A DNA stretch of 64,000 bases from NCBI RefSeq assembly GCF_020176955.2, contig NZ_JAIUCZ020000006.1, positions 62,001-126,000 of the forward strand, written 5' to 3'. Positions 52,639-61,445 of this stretch are shown here, piece after piece. The position numbers were made by a program, and so were the translations under genes. Source of the stretch: Nocardia sp. alder85J (GTDB lineage Bacteria; Actinomycetota; Actinomycetes; Mycobacteriales; Mycobacteriaceae). How positions within the stretch are numbered: the first letter of the stretch is position 1; the number at the start of each line of letters is the position of its first letter. The notes under the pieces are model-generated. The model ran no database searches, was not told where the DNA came from, and worked only from the letters and a program-made list of their open reading frames with translations.

Positions 52639-53559
52639 GTGACCGAATTGACCGGCGAGATCGTCCTCGGCGCCAACCAGTACGGCAAGGCCGAGAACCG
52701 GGTGGTGCGCATCTACCGCGACACCCCCCGGCACGAGATCCGCGACCTCAACGTGACCTCGTGTCTGCGTGGCGATTTCACGGCCGCCTACACCGACGGT
52801 GACCAGGGCGCCGTACTGCCCACCGATTCGCAGAAGCAGACCATCTACACCTACGCCAAGACCCATGGCGCGGGCAGTATCGAGGAGTACGGCCTGGCCC
52901 TGGCCCGGCACTTCGTCGACGACATCGCACCGGTGGACTCGGCGCGCCTCGAGATCGAGGAGTACGCGTGGGAGCGGGTGCTCGCCGACGGCCGCCCGCA
53001 CGACCACACCTGGACCCGGCGCGGCCCGGAGGTGCGGATCGCGGCGATCACCGTGGCGGGCACCGGAGCACAGCGGCGCGAATGGGTGATCGGCGGCGTG
53101 AAGGATCTGGTGATCCTCAAATCCACCGGTTCGGAATTCTCCGGCTTCCTCACCGACGAGTTCACGGTGCTGGAGCCCACCCACGACCGGGTGATGGCGA
53201 CCAGCCTGGTGGCGCGCTGGCGATTCGCGACGCCGCCGGCCGACTGGGACGCCACCTATGCCGGAATCCGGGCGGTGCTGGTCGAGCGGTTCGCGCTGTT
53301 GCAGTCGAAAGCGTTGCAACAGACGCTGTTCGACATGGGCCGCACCGCGCTGGAGGTGTATCCGAATCTGGCCGAGATCCGGCTGTCCGCGCCGAACAAA
53401 CACCACTTCACCTACGACCTGGCCCGATTCGGCGTCGACAATGCCGAGGAGGTGTTCCACGCCGACGACCGCCCGTACGGGCTGATCCAGGCGACGGTGC
53501 AGCGTGCGGACGCGCCGGACGCCGGAATCGCCTGGGACGTCTACACCGGAGCGGTCTGA
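52639..53559 (+). CDS. uox: urate oxidase (uricase)
   Basis: 306 residues from the GTG at 52639. It has LGANQYGKAENRVVRIYRDT, then TDSQKQTIYTYAKTHGAGSI, the conserved K-T-H region, ILKSTGSEFSGFLTDEFT, and NLAEIRLSAPNKHHFTYDLA near the C-terminus. It converts urate to 5-hydroxyisourate. Convergent with the PucR-like gene (7-bp gap). Enzymes for later steps are not in the window. Confidence 0.95.
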   Translation: MTELTGEIVLGANQYGKAENRVVRIYRDTPRHEIRDLNVTSCLRGDFTAAYTDGDQGAVLPTDSQKQTIYTYAKTHGAGSIEEYGLALARHFVDDIAPVDSARLEIEEYAWERVLADGRPHDHTWTRRGPEVRIAAITVAGTGAQRREWVIGGVKDLVILKSTGSEFSGFLTDEFTVLEPTHDRVMATSLVARWRFATPPADWDATYAGIRAVLVERFALLQSKALQQTLFDMGRTALEVYPNLAEIRLSAPNKHHFTYDLARFGVDNAEEVFHADDRPYGLIQATVQRADAPDAGIAWDVYTGAV

Positions 53560-53566
53560 CCGTCGC

Positions 53567-55168
53567 TCACCGCACCCGCGGCGAGCCGGACTCCGCTGCC
53601 GGATCCCGCAGCCGGGCAAGCGGATCCGGTGACGCGGCGGGCCCGGAGCGGGCCCGCACGGCGAGGAACAGATCCAGCCGGTCGTCCAACCGGCCCAGAT
53701 CGCGCCCGGTCAGTTCCTCCACCCGCCCGATGCGATAGCGAACCGTGTTGAGGTGCAAGTGCATTCGATCCGCGGCCTGCCGCCACGAGCCCGCGCAACC
53801 GAGGAAGATCTCCAGCGTCTCCAGCAGTCCCGCACCGGTGCGCCGGTCGTAGTCGACCACCGGGCCCAGCACCCGTTCGGCGAAGCGCCGCTGCAATTCG
53901 TCGGGCACCGCGGTGAGCAGCCCGACGGCCGAATCCACGTCCGCGACACGCACACTCACCGCGCTGTCGCCACCGACCGAGGCGGCGGCGACAGCCGCCG
54001 CGACCGCCCCCGAGGTGGATTCGCCCGCGCGGCACACGCTCACCCCGGCCCGCAGCACGGCGCCGGACAGCACCGGCGTCAACCGGTCCAGCCGCCGGCG
54101 CAGGATCGCCGCGATCTCGTGTTCACCGCCGGAGACCCAGGCGACCACCCGGCCCATCGGATCGACGGTCGTGTGCGCCGCGGGCAGCACGTCGTGCAGC
54201 AGGGCGCGCCAGGTGTCCCGGCCCGCGACGACCGGATCATGTACCGGCCCATCCTCTTTCGTGACCGCGTCATGCTCGCGCGGAAGTTCCCGCGCGACCG
54301 CGGAACCCGGTGGCCGCACCACGTCCACCACGACGGCGGTCACCGGACCGGGCGGTGGTTCGGCCCGCACCCGATCGGTCATCTCCCAGGACAGTCGCAG
54401 CTGTTCGGCCCGGCGCATCCGGTAGAGCTCGGCGACCGCGGCCAGATCCGCTGCCGCGCCGTCGGGCTCGAGGTCACCGTGGAGGTCGCGAACCACCAGG
54501 TACCACACCGCGATCCGATCACCGAGCCGGCCGCCGACCGGCCACACCGCGTAGCCGTCACGCAGGGTCAGCGGTAATCGGTACGCGGTCGCGGCGGCGG
54601 TGATCACATGGTCGATCACGTCGTCGTCGAGCGCGGCGGCGCCGGCGACCACGGCACCGGTCGAGGTGAGCAGCCACGCCCGCACCCCGCAGTCGCGGGC
54701 GAATTCGTCCACCAGCGCCTCGATGTCGCGGCCGTCGGCCACCGCGGCCAGCAGCCGGCGCTGCCGGGCCAGCCCGGATTTCACTCGGCGCAAACGGCTT
54801 TCGGCGTTGCGGCCGGCGAGATGTTCGATGATACGGCTGAACGGCAGGCTCTCGGGCACCTCCAGCAACGGCAGCCCGTGCCGTTCGCACGCGGTCACCA
54901 CATCGTCGGGGACATGTCCGTACAGCGACTGCCCGGCGGCCACCGCCACCGCGCCCGCCGTCGCGAGCAGGCCGATGTAGTGGGCGCTGTCGTCGGCGTC
55001 CCGCCGCCACACCAGTCCGGTGCACACCAGCGCGCCCGGCGTCACGAACGGGAGTGGATCGGGCATATCGGTCACACAGATTCGCGATACGGCCCGGTCC
55101 AGCGCCGTCGGATCGGCGTGCCGCAGCCGCAGCCGCAGCGGCTCTTCCAGCATGTCCCGCACCAGCAC
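53567..55168 (-). CDS. PucR-family regulator
   Basis: 533 residues from the GTG at 55168, 8 nt after GGAGG. The N-terminal PucR domain has ALVCTGLVWRRDADDSAHYI and a CERHGLPLLEVPESLPFSRI region. The C-terminal helix-turn-helix reads GSWRQAADRMHLHLNTVRYRI, here shown as HLHLNTVRYRIGRVEEL. PucR-like proteins control purine catabolism; next to uricase this is the likely role. The middle domain is GGDEF-like and poorly conserved. Confidence 0.85.
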   Translation of the reverse strand: MLVRDMLEEPLRLRLRHADPTALDRAVSRICVTDMPDPLPFVTPGALVCTGLVWRRDADDSAHYIGLLATAGAVAVAAGQSLYGHVPDDVVTACERHGLPLLEVPESLPFSRIIEHLAGRNAESRLRRVKSGLARQRRLLAAVADGRDIEALVDEFARDCGVRAWLLTSTGAVVAGAAALDDDVIDHVITAAATAYRLPLTLRDGYAVWPVGGRLGDRIAVWYLVVRDLHGDLEPDGAAADLAAVAELYRMRRAEQLRLSWEMTDRVRAEPPPGPVTAVVVDVVRPPGSAVARELPREHDAVTKEDGPVHDPVVAGRDTWRALLHDVLPAAHTTVDPMGRVVAWVSGGEHEIAAILRRRLDRLTPVLSGAVLRAGVSVCRAGESTSGAVAAAVAAASVGGDSAVSVRVADVDSAVGLLTAVPDELQRRFAERVLGPVVDYDRRTGAGLLETLEIFLGCAGSWRQAADRMHLHLNTVRYRIGRVEELTGRDLGRLDDRLDLFLAVRARSGPAASPDPLARLRDPAAESGSPRVR

Positions 55169-55276
55169 GGCATGACCTCCGGTCTTGGGTACAACGTGTC
55201 GCCACCGTAGAACCGCGGTATTTCCCCCCGGTTTCCGCCGTATCACGCCACGGTCCGGGTACCGGCTACACGGCCG

Positions 55277-56395
55277 CTACCCGTCGATCAGGTGGGAGAG
55301 GCCGTCCGGCTCCGCGTCCTCGGGCTCGGTGTCGGCCGACAGTTCGGCCGGTTCCCGCGGCACGTGCCGCCAGATGTCCAGCAGCGCCCGCTCGTCCAGG
55401 AGCGCGGGCCCGGCGTGCTCGGTGGCCCGCAGACTCGCGGTGACCGCCGCGATGTCCAGGCCCGCGCCGATCAGGACCAGCGTCGTCGGCTCGGCGCCGC
55501 CGGACCGCGCCGCGGGCTCGAACACCAGATGGCGGCCCACCAGATGCAGCAGGAATCGCCGCGGTTCCGCCGCCACCGCGAAACTCACCCAGCCCTTCGC
55601 GCGGAACAGCCCGGCGGGCGGATCGTCGAGCAGGGCGAGCAACCGGCCGGGATCGAGACCGGCCGCGCTGGTGAAGGTCACGCTGTCGTAGTCGTCGTGC
55701 AGGTGCCGATGCCCGTCCTCGGCGTGCCCGTCCTCGCCGTGATCGTGCTCGGCGGCGAGCAGTTCGTCGAAACTCAGTTGCTCGGCGACCGTGCCGGCGG
55801 CGCGCTGCGGCGGATCGAACAGCAGCCGCGGGTCGATCCGCCCGAACGAGGTGGTGTACATGGGAACCGCGCCCACCAGCTCGCCGAGTTCCCGCCGCAC
55901 CCGGGTCAGCTGCTCGGCCGGCACCCGGTCCGCCTTGTTGATCACCACCAGATCGGCCATCCGCAACTGGCCCGCCAGGTCCGGATGCCGGGCCAGGCTC
56001 TCGCCGACGTGCTCGGCGTCGACCACCTCCAGCAGACCGCCGTAGCGCAGCCGCGGATTGTCGCTGCCGAGCACCGTCCGGATCAGATTGCCCGGTTCGG
56101 CCAGGCCGCTGGCCTCGACCACGATCACATCGATGCGCTGCCGCGGATCGGTCAGCCGGGCGAACATCTCGTCGAGTTCGCCGAGGTCGACCGCGCAGCA
56201 CACGCATCCGTTGCCCAGCGACACCATGGCGTCGACCTGCCCGGCCACCAGCATCGCATCGATGTTGACCGCGCCGAAGTCGTTGACCACCACGCCGATT
56301 CGCGCATCCCGCTGCCGCAGCAGCCGATTGAGCAGGGTGGTCTTCCCCGCTCCCAGGAATCCGGCGACCACCACCACAGGAATCGGACCGTCCAT
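55277..56395 (-). CDS. CobW/G3E-family metal GTPase
   Basis: 372 residues from the ATG at 56395. It has the P-loop VAGFLGAGKTTLLNRLL, the metal motif GNGCVCCAVDLGE (CxCC), the switch VVVEASGLAEPGN and the NKAD motif. A His/Asp-rich stretch (HDHGEDGHAEDGHRHLH) sits before the C-terminal domain. Such GTPases deliver zinc or cobalt. Substrate not set. Gap of 108 bp to the PucR gene. Confidence 0.9.
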   Translation of the reverse strand: MDGPIPVVVVAGFLGAGKTTLLNRLLRQRDARIGVVVNDFGAVNIDAMLVAGQVDAMVSLGNGCVCCAVDLGELDEMFARLTDPRQRIDVIVVEASGLAEPGNLIRTVLGSDNPRLRYGGLLEVVDAEHVGESLARHPDLAGQLRMADLVVINKADRVPAEQLTRVRRELGELVGAVPMYTTSFGRIDPRLLFDPPQRAAGTVAEQLSFDELLAAEHDHGEDGHAEDGHRHLHDDYDSVTFTSAAGLDPGRLLALLDDPPAGLFRAKGWVSFAVAAEPRRFLLHLVGRHLVFEPAARSGGAEPTTLVLIGAGLDIAAVTASLRATEHAGPALLDERALLDIWRHVPREPAELSADTEPEDAEPDGLSHLIDG

Positions 56396-56464
56396 CCGCA
56401 CCACCCTAGTGGCCCGCCGGAAACCCGCTCCACGGCACACCGGCCCCGCAACGGCCGTGCTGCC

Positions 56465-58348
56465 TTACTTGTTCGGCGCCAGCAGTGTGGCGACCAGGGT
56501 GTAGGCCAGGTTGATCAGCTGGCTGCTCATCATCGAGTTGTCCATGCCCAGGCTCTTCGCCAGCGGCATCAACAGCTGGACGACGGTGGTGACCAGCGAG
56601 TCCGCCACCCCGCCACCACCCGGTCCGGTCTGCGGGAACACACCCGCCAGGCCCGGCGACTGATTGCCGGTGGACGGTCCGGTACCGGGCGCGGCCGGCG
56701 AACCGGGCGTGCTCTGATATCCGGGACTGCCCGGGTACTGCGGCATACCGAAGGTGCCCGGCGGATAGGCCGGAGCGGCGGGCGGATACGCCTGGGCCTG
56801 CGCACCCGGAGCTCCCGGTGTACCCGGGGTGCTCGGCGAACCCGGTGTAGCCGGATAGCCCGGCACCACCGCCGGTTCCGGAACGGCCACCTCGCGCGTC
56901 ATCGAACCCGGCGTCGACACGCTCGCCCGTCCGGGCGGCAGCGGCGCCGCCTCGGGCGCCGCGGCGATCACCGGTTCACCCGGCGTGACCGCGGCCGGGG
57001 CCGCGGGCGGCCGCACGACTTCCCGTGCCGGAGCCGGTGCCGCGGCGGCAGCGCCCTGGGGCGCCACAGCCTCCGCAACGGCCGGACCGGAACCCGGCGA
57101 CACCGCCGGCGCGACCGCTTCCGGCGCCACAGCCGCCTCCGGTACGACCGGACCGGCGCCCGCCGGAACCGGCGAACCAGCCGGAGTCTGCGGACCGGCC
57201 GGAGCCGCCGATTCGGGTGCGAATCCAGCCGGTGCCGCCGGCGCGGCCTCAGCCGGTGTCCTGGCCTCCGGCGCGGCCGAGGGGGCCGCGCCCGGGGCGA
57301 CCGTGCCGTCGGGCACCGCGGCCGGCGCACCCCCCGGAACAGCGCCCGGCGCAACACCTTCGGAGGTCGCCTGCTCGGTGGCCGCGGCCTCCGGACCGGC
57401 GGCGGGAGCCATGTTCTCCGGCCCGGTGACGCCGGGAGCGCCACCGCCGGGAGCCGCCGGGCCCTCACCGGGAACACGATTCAGCGCCGGTGTCGCGGCA
57501 CCCGGCACCACCGCCGCGTTCTCGGTCCCGCGCGCGGGCTCGCCGCTCGTGGGAATGCCCAGCAGATAGCCGACCAGCCCGGTGGTGATCACCACGGCGT
57601 GCTTCAGCTGCCCCTCCGGGGATTCGAGCAGCTTCGCGTCATCGGCGTTGCCGCCGTTGCCCATTTCGACGAAGACGTCCGGCACCCGGGTGAGCGCGGG
57701 ACCGGCGATGTCGGAGCGGGTCATCAGACCGTCGACGGCGCCGGCGTAGTTGGCCGGCGAGAAACCCGCCTGCACATACGCGTCGCGCATGGCCTTGGAC
57801 GCGGCCAGCCCGGCACCCGCCTGTACCTGATCCGCGGTGGCGTCCGGGATCGGCAACTGCGGAATGATCAGGTGGAAGCCGTGATCCGCGGCCGGCGCGC
57901 TGTCGGCGTGGATGCTGAGGGCGACATCGGCCCCCGACGCGTTGGCCGCGGCGGCCCGTTCGTCGACGCAGCCGCCCCAGCCGGTGTCGTCCGGGCGGCT
58001 GAGCACCACCCGGGCCCCGAGCGCCTCCAGCGACTGCCGGACCAGCTGCGCGACATTCCAGTTGACGGTGTGCTCGGGCACACCGTTCATGGTGGTCATG
58101 CCGGTGGTCTGGCACGCCTTGGTGCCGCCGCGGCCGTCGTCGACCGGGCGGTTCAGATCCTCGGTGTGATTGGGCCCCTGATGGCCGGGGTCCAGGAATA
58201 TGGTCTTGCCGGCCAGCCTGGCCGCGATGCCCGGAGTATCCGGGGCAGCGGACGATTCGGCCGACGGTAACAGTCCGACGGAGACAGCGACGGCCGCGGC
58301 CGTGGTGACACAGCGGAGGCCGGCCCTGGTGATGCTTGGTTGCTTCAT
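56465..58348 (-). CDS. N-acetylmuramoyl-L-alanine amidase with long Pro/Ala tail
   Basis: 627 residues. A signal peptide (about residues 1-35, VTTAAAVAVSVGLLPSAESS) is followed by Amidase_3: IFLDPGHQGPNHTEDLN, with the zinc His in DPGH, then ALSIHADSAPAADHGFHLII with the second His, and FVEMGNGGNADDAKLLES with the Glu. The fold matches Mycobacterium Rv3717, which has about 240 residues. Here a tail of about 350 residues of Pro/Ala/Gly/Val repeats (PAAPGGGAPGV, GTPGAPGAQAQAYPPAAP) follows. Likely secreted and attached to or spanning the cell wall. Confidence 0.85.
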   Translation of the reverse strand: MKQPSITRAGLRCVTTAAAVAVSVGLLPSAESSAAPDTPGIAARLAGKTIFLDPGHQGPNHTEDLNRPVDDGRGGTKACQTTGMTTMNGVPEHTVNWNVAQLVRQSLEALGARVVLSRPDDTGWGGCVDERAAAANASGADVALSIHADSAPAADHGFHLIIPQLPIPDATADQVQAGAGLAASKAMRDAYVQAGFSPANYAGAVDGLMTRSDIAGPALTRVPDVFVEMGNGGNADDAKLLESPEGQLKHAVVITTGLVGYLLGIPTSGEPARGTENAAVVPGAATPALNRVPGEGPAAPGGGAPGVTGPENMAPAAGPEAAATEQATSEGVAPGAVPGGAPAAVPDGTVAPGAAPSAAPEARTPAEAAPAAPAGFAPESAAPAGPQTPAGSPVPAGAGPVVPEAAVAPEAVAPAVSPGSGPAVAEAVAPQGAAAAAPAPAREVVRPPAAPAAVTPGEPVIAAAPEAAPLPPGRASVSTPGSMTREVAVPEPAVVPGYPATPGSPSTPGTPGAPGAQAQAYPPAAPAYPPGTFGMPQYPGSPGYQSTPGSPAAPGTGPSTGNQSPGLAGVFPQTGPGGGGVADSLVTTVVQLLMPLAKSLGMDNSMMSSQLINLAYTLVATLLAPNK

Positions 58349-58491
58349 GTTCGGACGGCGCACCCGGAACCGGGGCGCCCCTCCTTCCCACTAGTAACAC
58401 CAAACCCAGCGGCTCACTCTGGCAACATCAGCCACAAAAGACAACCGAACGGCCACGCCGTTATCGAACAGTTATCGCCGGGCATCGGAGT

Positions 58492-58944
58492 TCAGCCGCG
58501 GACGATCCGATCGCCGTCGACCCGGACCGGCTTCGAATCCAGTGGTCGCGACGCCGGACCGGTGGCCACGCTGCCGTCGAGATGATAGGCGCTGCCGTGG
58601 CACGGACATTTGATCAACCCGCTGGCAACCTCGTTCAGCAGGCAGCCGAGATGGGTGCAGCGCGAGGAGAAGCCGAGGAACGAACCGGCGGCCGGCTGGG
58701 TGACCACGGTGTCACCCACGATCACACCGCCGCCGACCGGCACGTCGGCGGTCCGGGCCAGCGACGCGGGGGCGGCCGAGGTCGGCTGCTGCGCCGGGGC
58801 CTGCTGCGGCGTGCTGGTGGCGGGCGCCGGCGAATCGCCACTGCCACAGGCCGTGACCAGGCCGAGGGTGGCGGCCGCCGCGCCGGCACCGGCGAGGGCG
58901 GTGCGGCGATCGATCGAACCGGGGAGATCGGTGAATCGAGTCAT
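58492..58944 (-). CDS. Rieske [2Fe-2S] lipoprotein, Tat-exported
   Basis: 150 residues. A twin-arginine signal (SIDRRTALAGAGAAAATLGL) ends in the lipobox LVTACG. The cluster is CTHLGC, with CPCHGS (Cys-His, Cys-His). The domain is about 80 residues after a Pro/Ser linker. It is lipid-anchored and faces the periplasm. It lies 81 bp after the ECF sigma gene, so both may be in one transcript. Confidence 0.9.
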   Translation of the reverse strand: MTRFTDLPGSIDRRTALAGAGAAAATLGLVTACGSGDSPAPATSTPQQAPAQQPTSAAPASLARTADVPVGGGVIVGDTVVTQPAAGSFLGFSSRCTHLGCLLNEVASGLIKCPCHGSAYHLDGSVATGPASRPLDSKPVRVDGDRIVRG

Positions 58945-59025
58945 GAGGAACGTCCTTGCTGCGCGCGAGCGGCGGCGCCCGCTCCGAGCGCCGTATCCAA
59001 CGAACGGTATGCGGCGGAATCCGGT

Positions 59026-59604
59026 TCAGCGAGCCTGCTTCTCGGCCACCCGGCCCCGGCCCGGCGCCCGCCGCAACGACTGCAGGGCATAGTGCACACG
59101 GGTCTTCACAGTACCGACCGGCACCCCGAGATCCGCGGCGACATCCTGATAGGCGCGATCGCGCAGGATCACCTGCACCACCGCGTGGCGCTGCGGGTCC
59201 GGCAGCCGGGCCAGCAGTTCGTCGACCAGCAGGCCGTCGGCCACGGAATCGGCGAAATCCGGTCGCGCCCCATGGGTCTCGGTACCGTCGGCGATATCGT
59301 CCCAGCCGGTCTCCGGCGGCCGCACGGCCCGCATCCGGACGATATCGGTGAGCACGTTGCGCTCGATCGACAGCAACCAGGTGCGGACACTGCCCCGGGC
59401 CGGGTCGTAGGTGGCGCAGGCACGCCAGGCCCGCAGCAGCGTTTCCTGGACGGCGTGTTCGGCCAGGCCGGTGTCGCCGAGCCGGCGGAACGCCCGCCAG
59501 TGCAGCAGCGCCTGCTCGGTGGCGAGGATCGACGCGAGCCCGGACTCGGTGCACAGGTGGGCACATCGCGGGCCGCACGACGACGGATGAATCGGAGCAC
59601 TCAT
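59026..59604 (-). CDS. ECF sigma factor
   Basis: 192 residues from the ATG at 59604. Region 2 has AEHAVQETLLRAWRACATYD, then SVRTWLLSIERNVLTDIVRM. Region 4 has VVQVILRDRAYQDVAADLGV, followed by PVGTVKTRVHYALQSLRRAP. No anti-sigma gene follows; the Rieske lipoprotein takes that place. It is divergent from the secreted protein gene at 59835. Confidence 0.9.
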   Translation of the reverse strand: MSAPIHPSSCGPRCAHLCTESGLASILATEQALLHWRAFRRLGDTGLAEHAVQETLLRAWRACATYDPARGSVRTWLLSIERNVLTDIVRMRAVRPPETGWDDIADGTETHGARPDFADSVADGLLVDELLARLPDPQRHAVVQVILRDRAYQDVAADLGVPVGTVKTRVHYALQSLRRAPGRGRVAEKQAR

Positions 59605-59834
59605 GCCGAAAATATCGCGCCGCACGAGAGAAAGGCATCAGCGCCGGTATTCGAGAATGTGACCAATCGGTGACGTCCCCCGTGGTGATCCGGGACCGAA
59701 TCCGCCGACTCCCCCGTGCGCGCCCGGCGATTCTGTTAGACCGGGACCGTGCGGCGGATCCCCGATCCACCGCTGCTCGATCGCGCAGCGCCACCGAATC
59801 CGGTGGCCCGCACGCTATCCGGAGGAGGACCACC

Positions 59835-60245
59835 GTGCATCGACGCGGACGCACGCTCGCCGGCGCCGGCGCCGTGGCCGCCACGGCAACCGTGCTCGGA
59901 TCCGCCCTCGCGGGCGCCGATCCGGGGATGTCCATGCCCGGCGACGGCCTGTATCGGGTCGGTATCGATATCGTGCCGGGCATCTACCAGGCCCCGGGCG
60001 CCCCCGATGCGGCGACCGGCTGTTTCTGGCAGCGGCTGTGGCATGTGGCCGACCCCGGCGACGAGACCGATCCGAACCACTACGTCGTGGCCAGCGACTT
60101 CACCCGCACCACGCCGGTGCGGGTGCTGGTCAAACCGTCCGATGCCGCCTTCCGGAGCTCCGGATGCGGGGATTGGACGTTGATGCCGGCGCCGCCCGCA
60201 TCCGGTTCGTCCGGCCCCGGCACCCCGTACGGCAGCGAGTTCTGA
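59835..60245 (+). CDS. small secreted protein with IVPGIY motif
   Basis: 136 residues from the GTG at 59835, 7 nt after GGAGGA. A signal peptide (RTLAGAGAVAATATVLGSAL, then AGA) precedes GLYRVGIDIVPGIYQAPGAP, CFWQRLWHVADPGD and RSSGCGDWTLMPAPPA. The pattern (D-I-V-P-G-Y, Cys-Phe-Trp, then a Cys before W) also occurs in the secreted protein at 3744-4070. Function unknown; one disulfide is likely. Confidence 0.6.
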   Translation: MHRRGRTLAGAGAVAATATVLGSALAGADPGMSMPGDGLYRVGIDIVPGIYQAPGAPDAATGCFWQRLWHVADPGDETDPNHYVVASDFTRTTPVRVLVKPSDAAFRSSGCGDWTLMPAPPASGSSGPGTPYGSEF

Positions 60246-60317
60246 CACCCGGACAACCTCGCGGACCGCGGTGACGATGCCGCTTCCGGCACAGCCGCCG
60301 GGGCCCGATGACGCTCA

Positions 60318-60331
60318 TGTTAGCGCTCACA
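60318..60331. promoter_or_regulatory. LacI-type operator-like site upstream of galT
   Basis: TGTTAGCGCTCACA is a palindrome apart from one position, resembling LacI/GalR-family operators. It ends 19 bp before the galT GTG. The galT gene begins leaderless or nearly so, so binding here would block transcription. Inference. Confidence 0.5.
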
Positions 60332-60350
60332 TTCGTCGTGTAGTGTCCGC

Positions 60351-61445
60351 GTGGTGATCACCACCAGGCGAAAACTGGCCGACGGCCGGGAGATCCTGTA
60401 CTTCGACGAGACGTCGGTCACCCGGGTCGCGACCGACGATCGTGAACTCCCGCACACCACCACCGCTTCGGAAGCCCGGTTCGATCCCCTGCTCGGCGAA
60501 TGGGTGGTGTTCGCCTCGCACCGGCAGTCCCGGACCTTCCTGCCGCCGGCCGATCTGTGCCCGCTGTGCCCCTCCACTGCGCAGCGCGCCACCGAGATCC
60601 CCGAATCCGGCTATCAGGTGGCGGTTTTCGAGAACCGCTTCCCGTCGCTGTCCACCGCGGCGGCGAATACCGCTGCCACGGTGACGGGTTCACCGCTGAC
60701 CCCGCTGCGGGACGGGTTCGGCCGGTGTGAGGTGGTGTGTTTCACCAGTGATCACGATTCCTCCTTCGCGCAACTCGATCCGGCGCGGGCCCGGCTGGTG
60801 CTCGAGGTCTGGGCGCACCGCAGCGCGGAGCTGGCGGGCCTGGACGGGGTGGCGCAGGTCTTCTGCTTCGAGAACCACGGCGAGGAGATCGGTGTGACGC
60901 TGTCGCATCCGCACGGGCAGATCTACGCCTACCCGTTCGTCACGCCGCGGGTGGCGAAGATCTCCGGCAATCTGGCACGGTACCGGAAGGCGCACGGCGG
61001 CAACCTCTTCGGCGATCTGCTGGAGACCGAGCGGGCGGCCGGGCTGCGGGTGGTGGCGGCCAACGCGGAGTGGACGGCATTCGTACCGCCGTTCGCCCGC
61101 TGGCCCTACGAGGTGCAGGTGTTCCCGCACCGCCGGGTGGCCGACCTCCCCGGCCTCGACGCCGCGCAGCGGGAGGCGTTCGCCACGCTGTACCTGGACG
61201 TGCTGGGACGCTTCGCGCACCGCTTCGACACCCCGATGCCGTACATCGCCGCCTGGAATCAGGCGCCGACGGCGAATTCCGGTGCCCCGCGCGAGGATTG
61301 GTGGCTACACCTGCAACTGTTCTCGATCCGCCGGGCGGCCGGGAAGCTGAAGTACCTGGCGGGCTCGGAGTCCGGGATGAACGTCTTCATCAGCGACACC
61401 ACCCCCGAGACGGTGGCCGCGGAACTGCGCGAGGTGTTCCGATGA
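60351..61445 (+). CDS. galT: galactose-1-phosphate uridylyltransferase
   Basis: 364 residues from GTG at 60351 (GTG at 60354 is an alternative). It has CPLCPSTAQRATEIPESGYQ with the zinc Cys pair, then VFCFENHGEEIGVTLSHPHG and QIYAYPF; the active HPH is in SHPHG. The Leloir step converts galactose-1-phosphate and UDP-glucose. The gene overlaps galK by 4 nt. Confidence 0.95.
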   Translation: MVITTRRKLADGREILYFDETSVTRVATDDRELPHTTTASEARFDPLLGEWVVFASHRQSRTFLPPADLCPLCPSTAQRATEIPESGYQVAVFENRFPSLSTAAANTAATVTGSPLTPLRDGFGRCEVVCFTSDHDSSFAQLDPARARLVLEVWAHRSAELAGLDGVAQVFCFENHGEEIGVTLSHPHGQIYAYPFVTPRVAKISGNLARYRKAHGGNLFGDLLETERAAGLRVVAANAEWTAFVPPFARWPYEVQVFPHRRVADLPGLDAAQREAFATLYLDVLGRFAHRFDTPMPYIAAWNQAPTANSGAPREDWWLHLQLFSIRRAAGKLKYLAGSESGMNVFISDTTPETVAAELREVFR

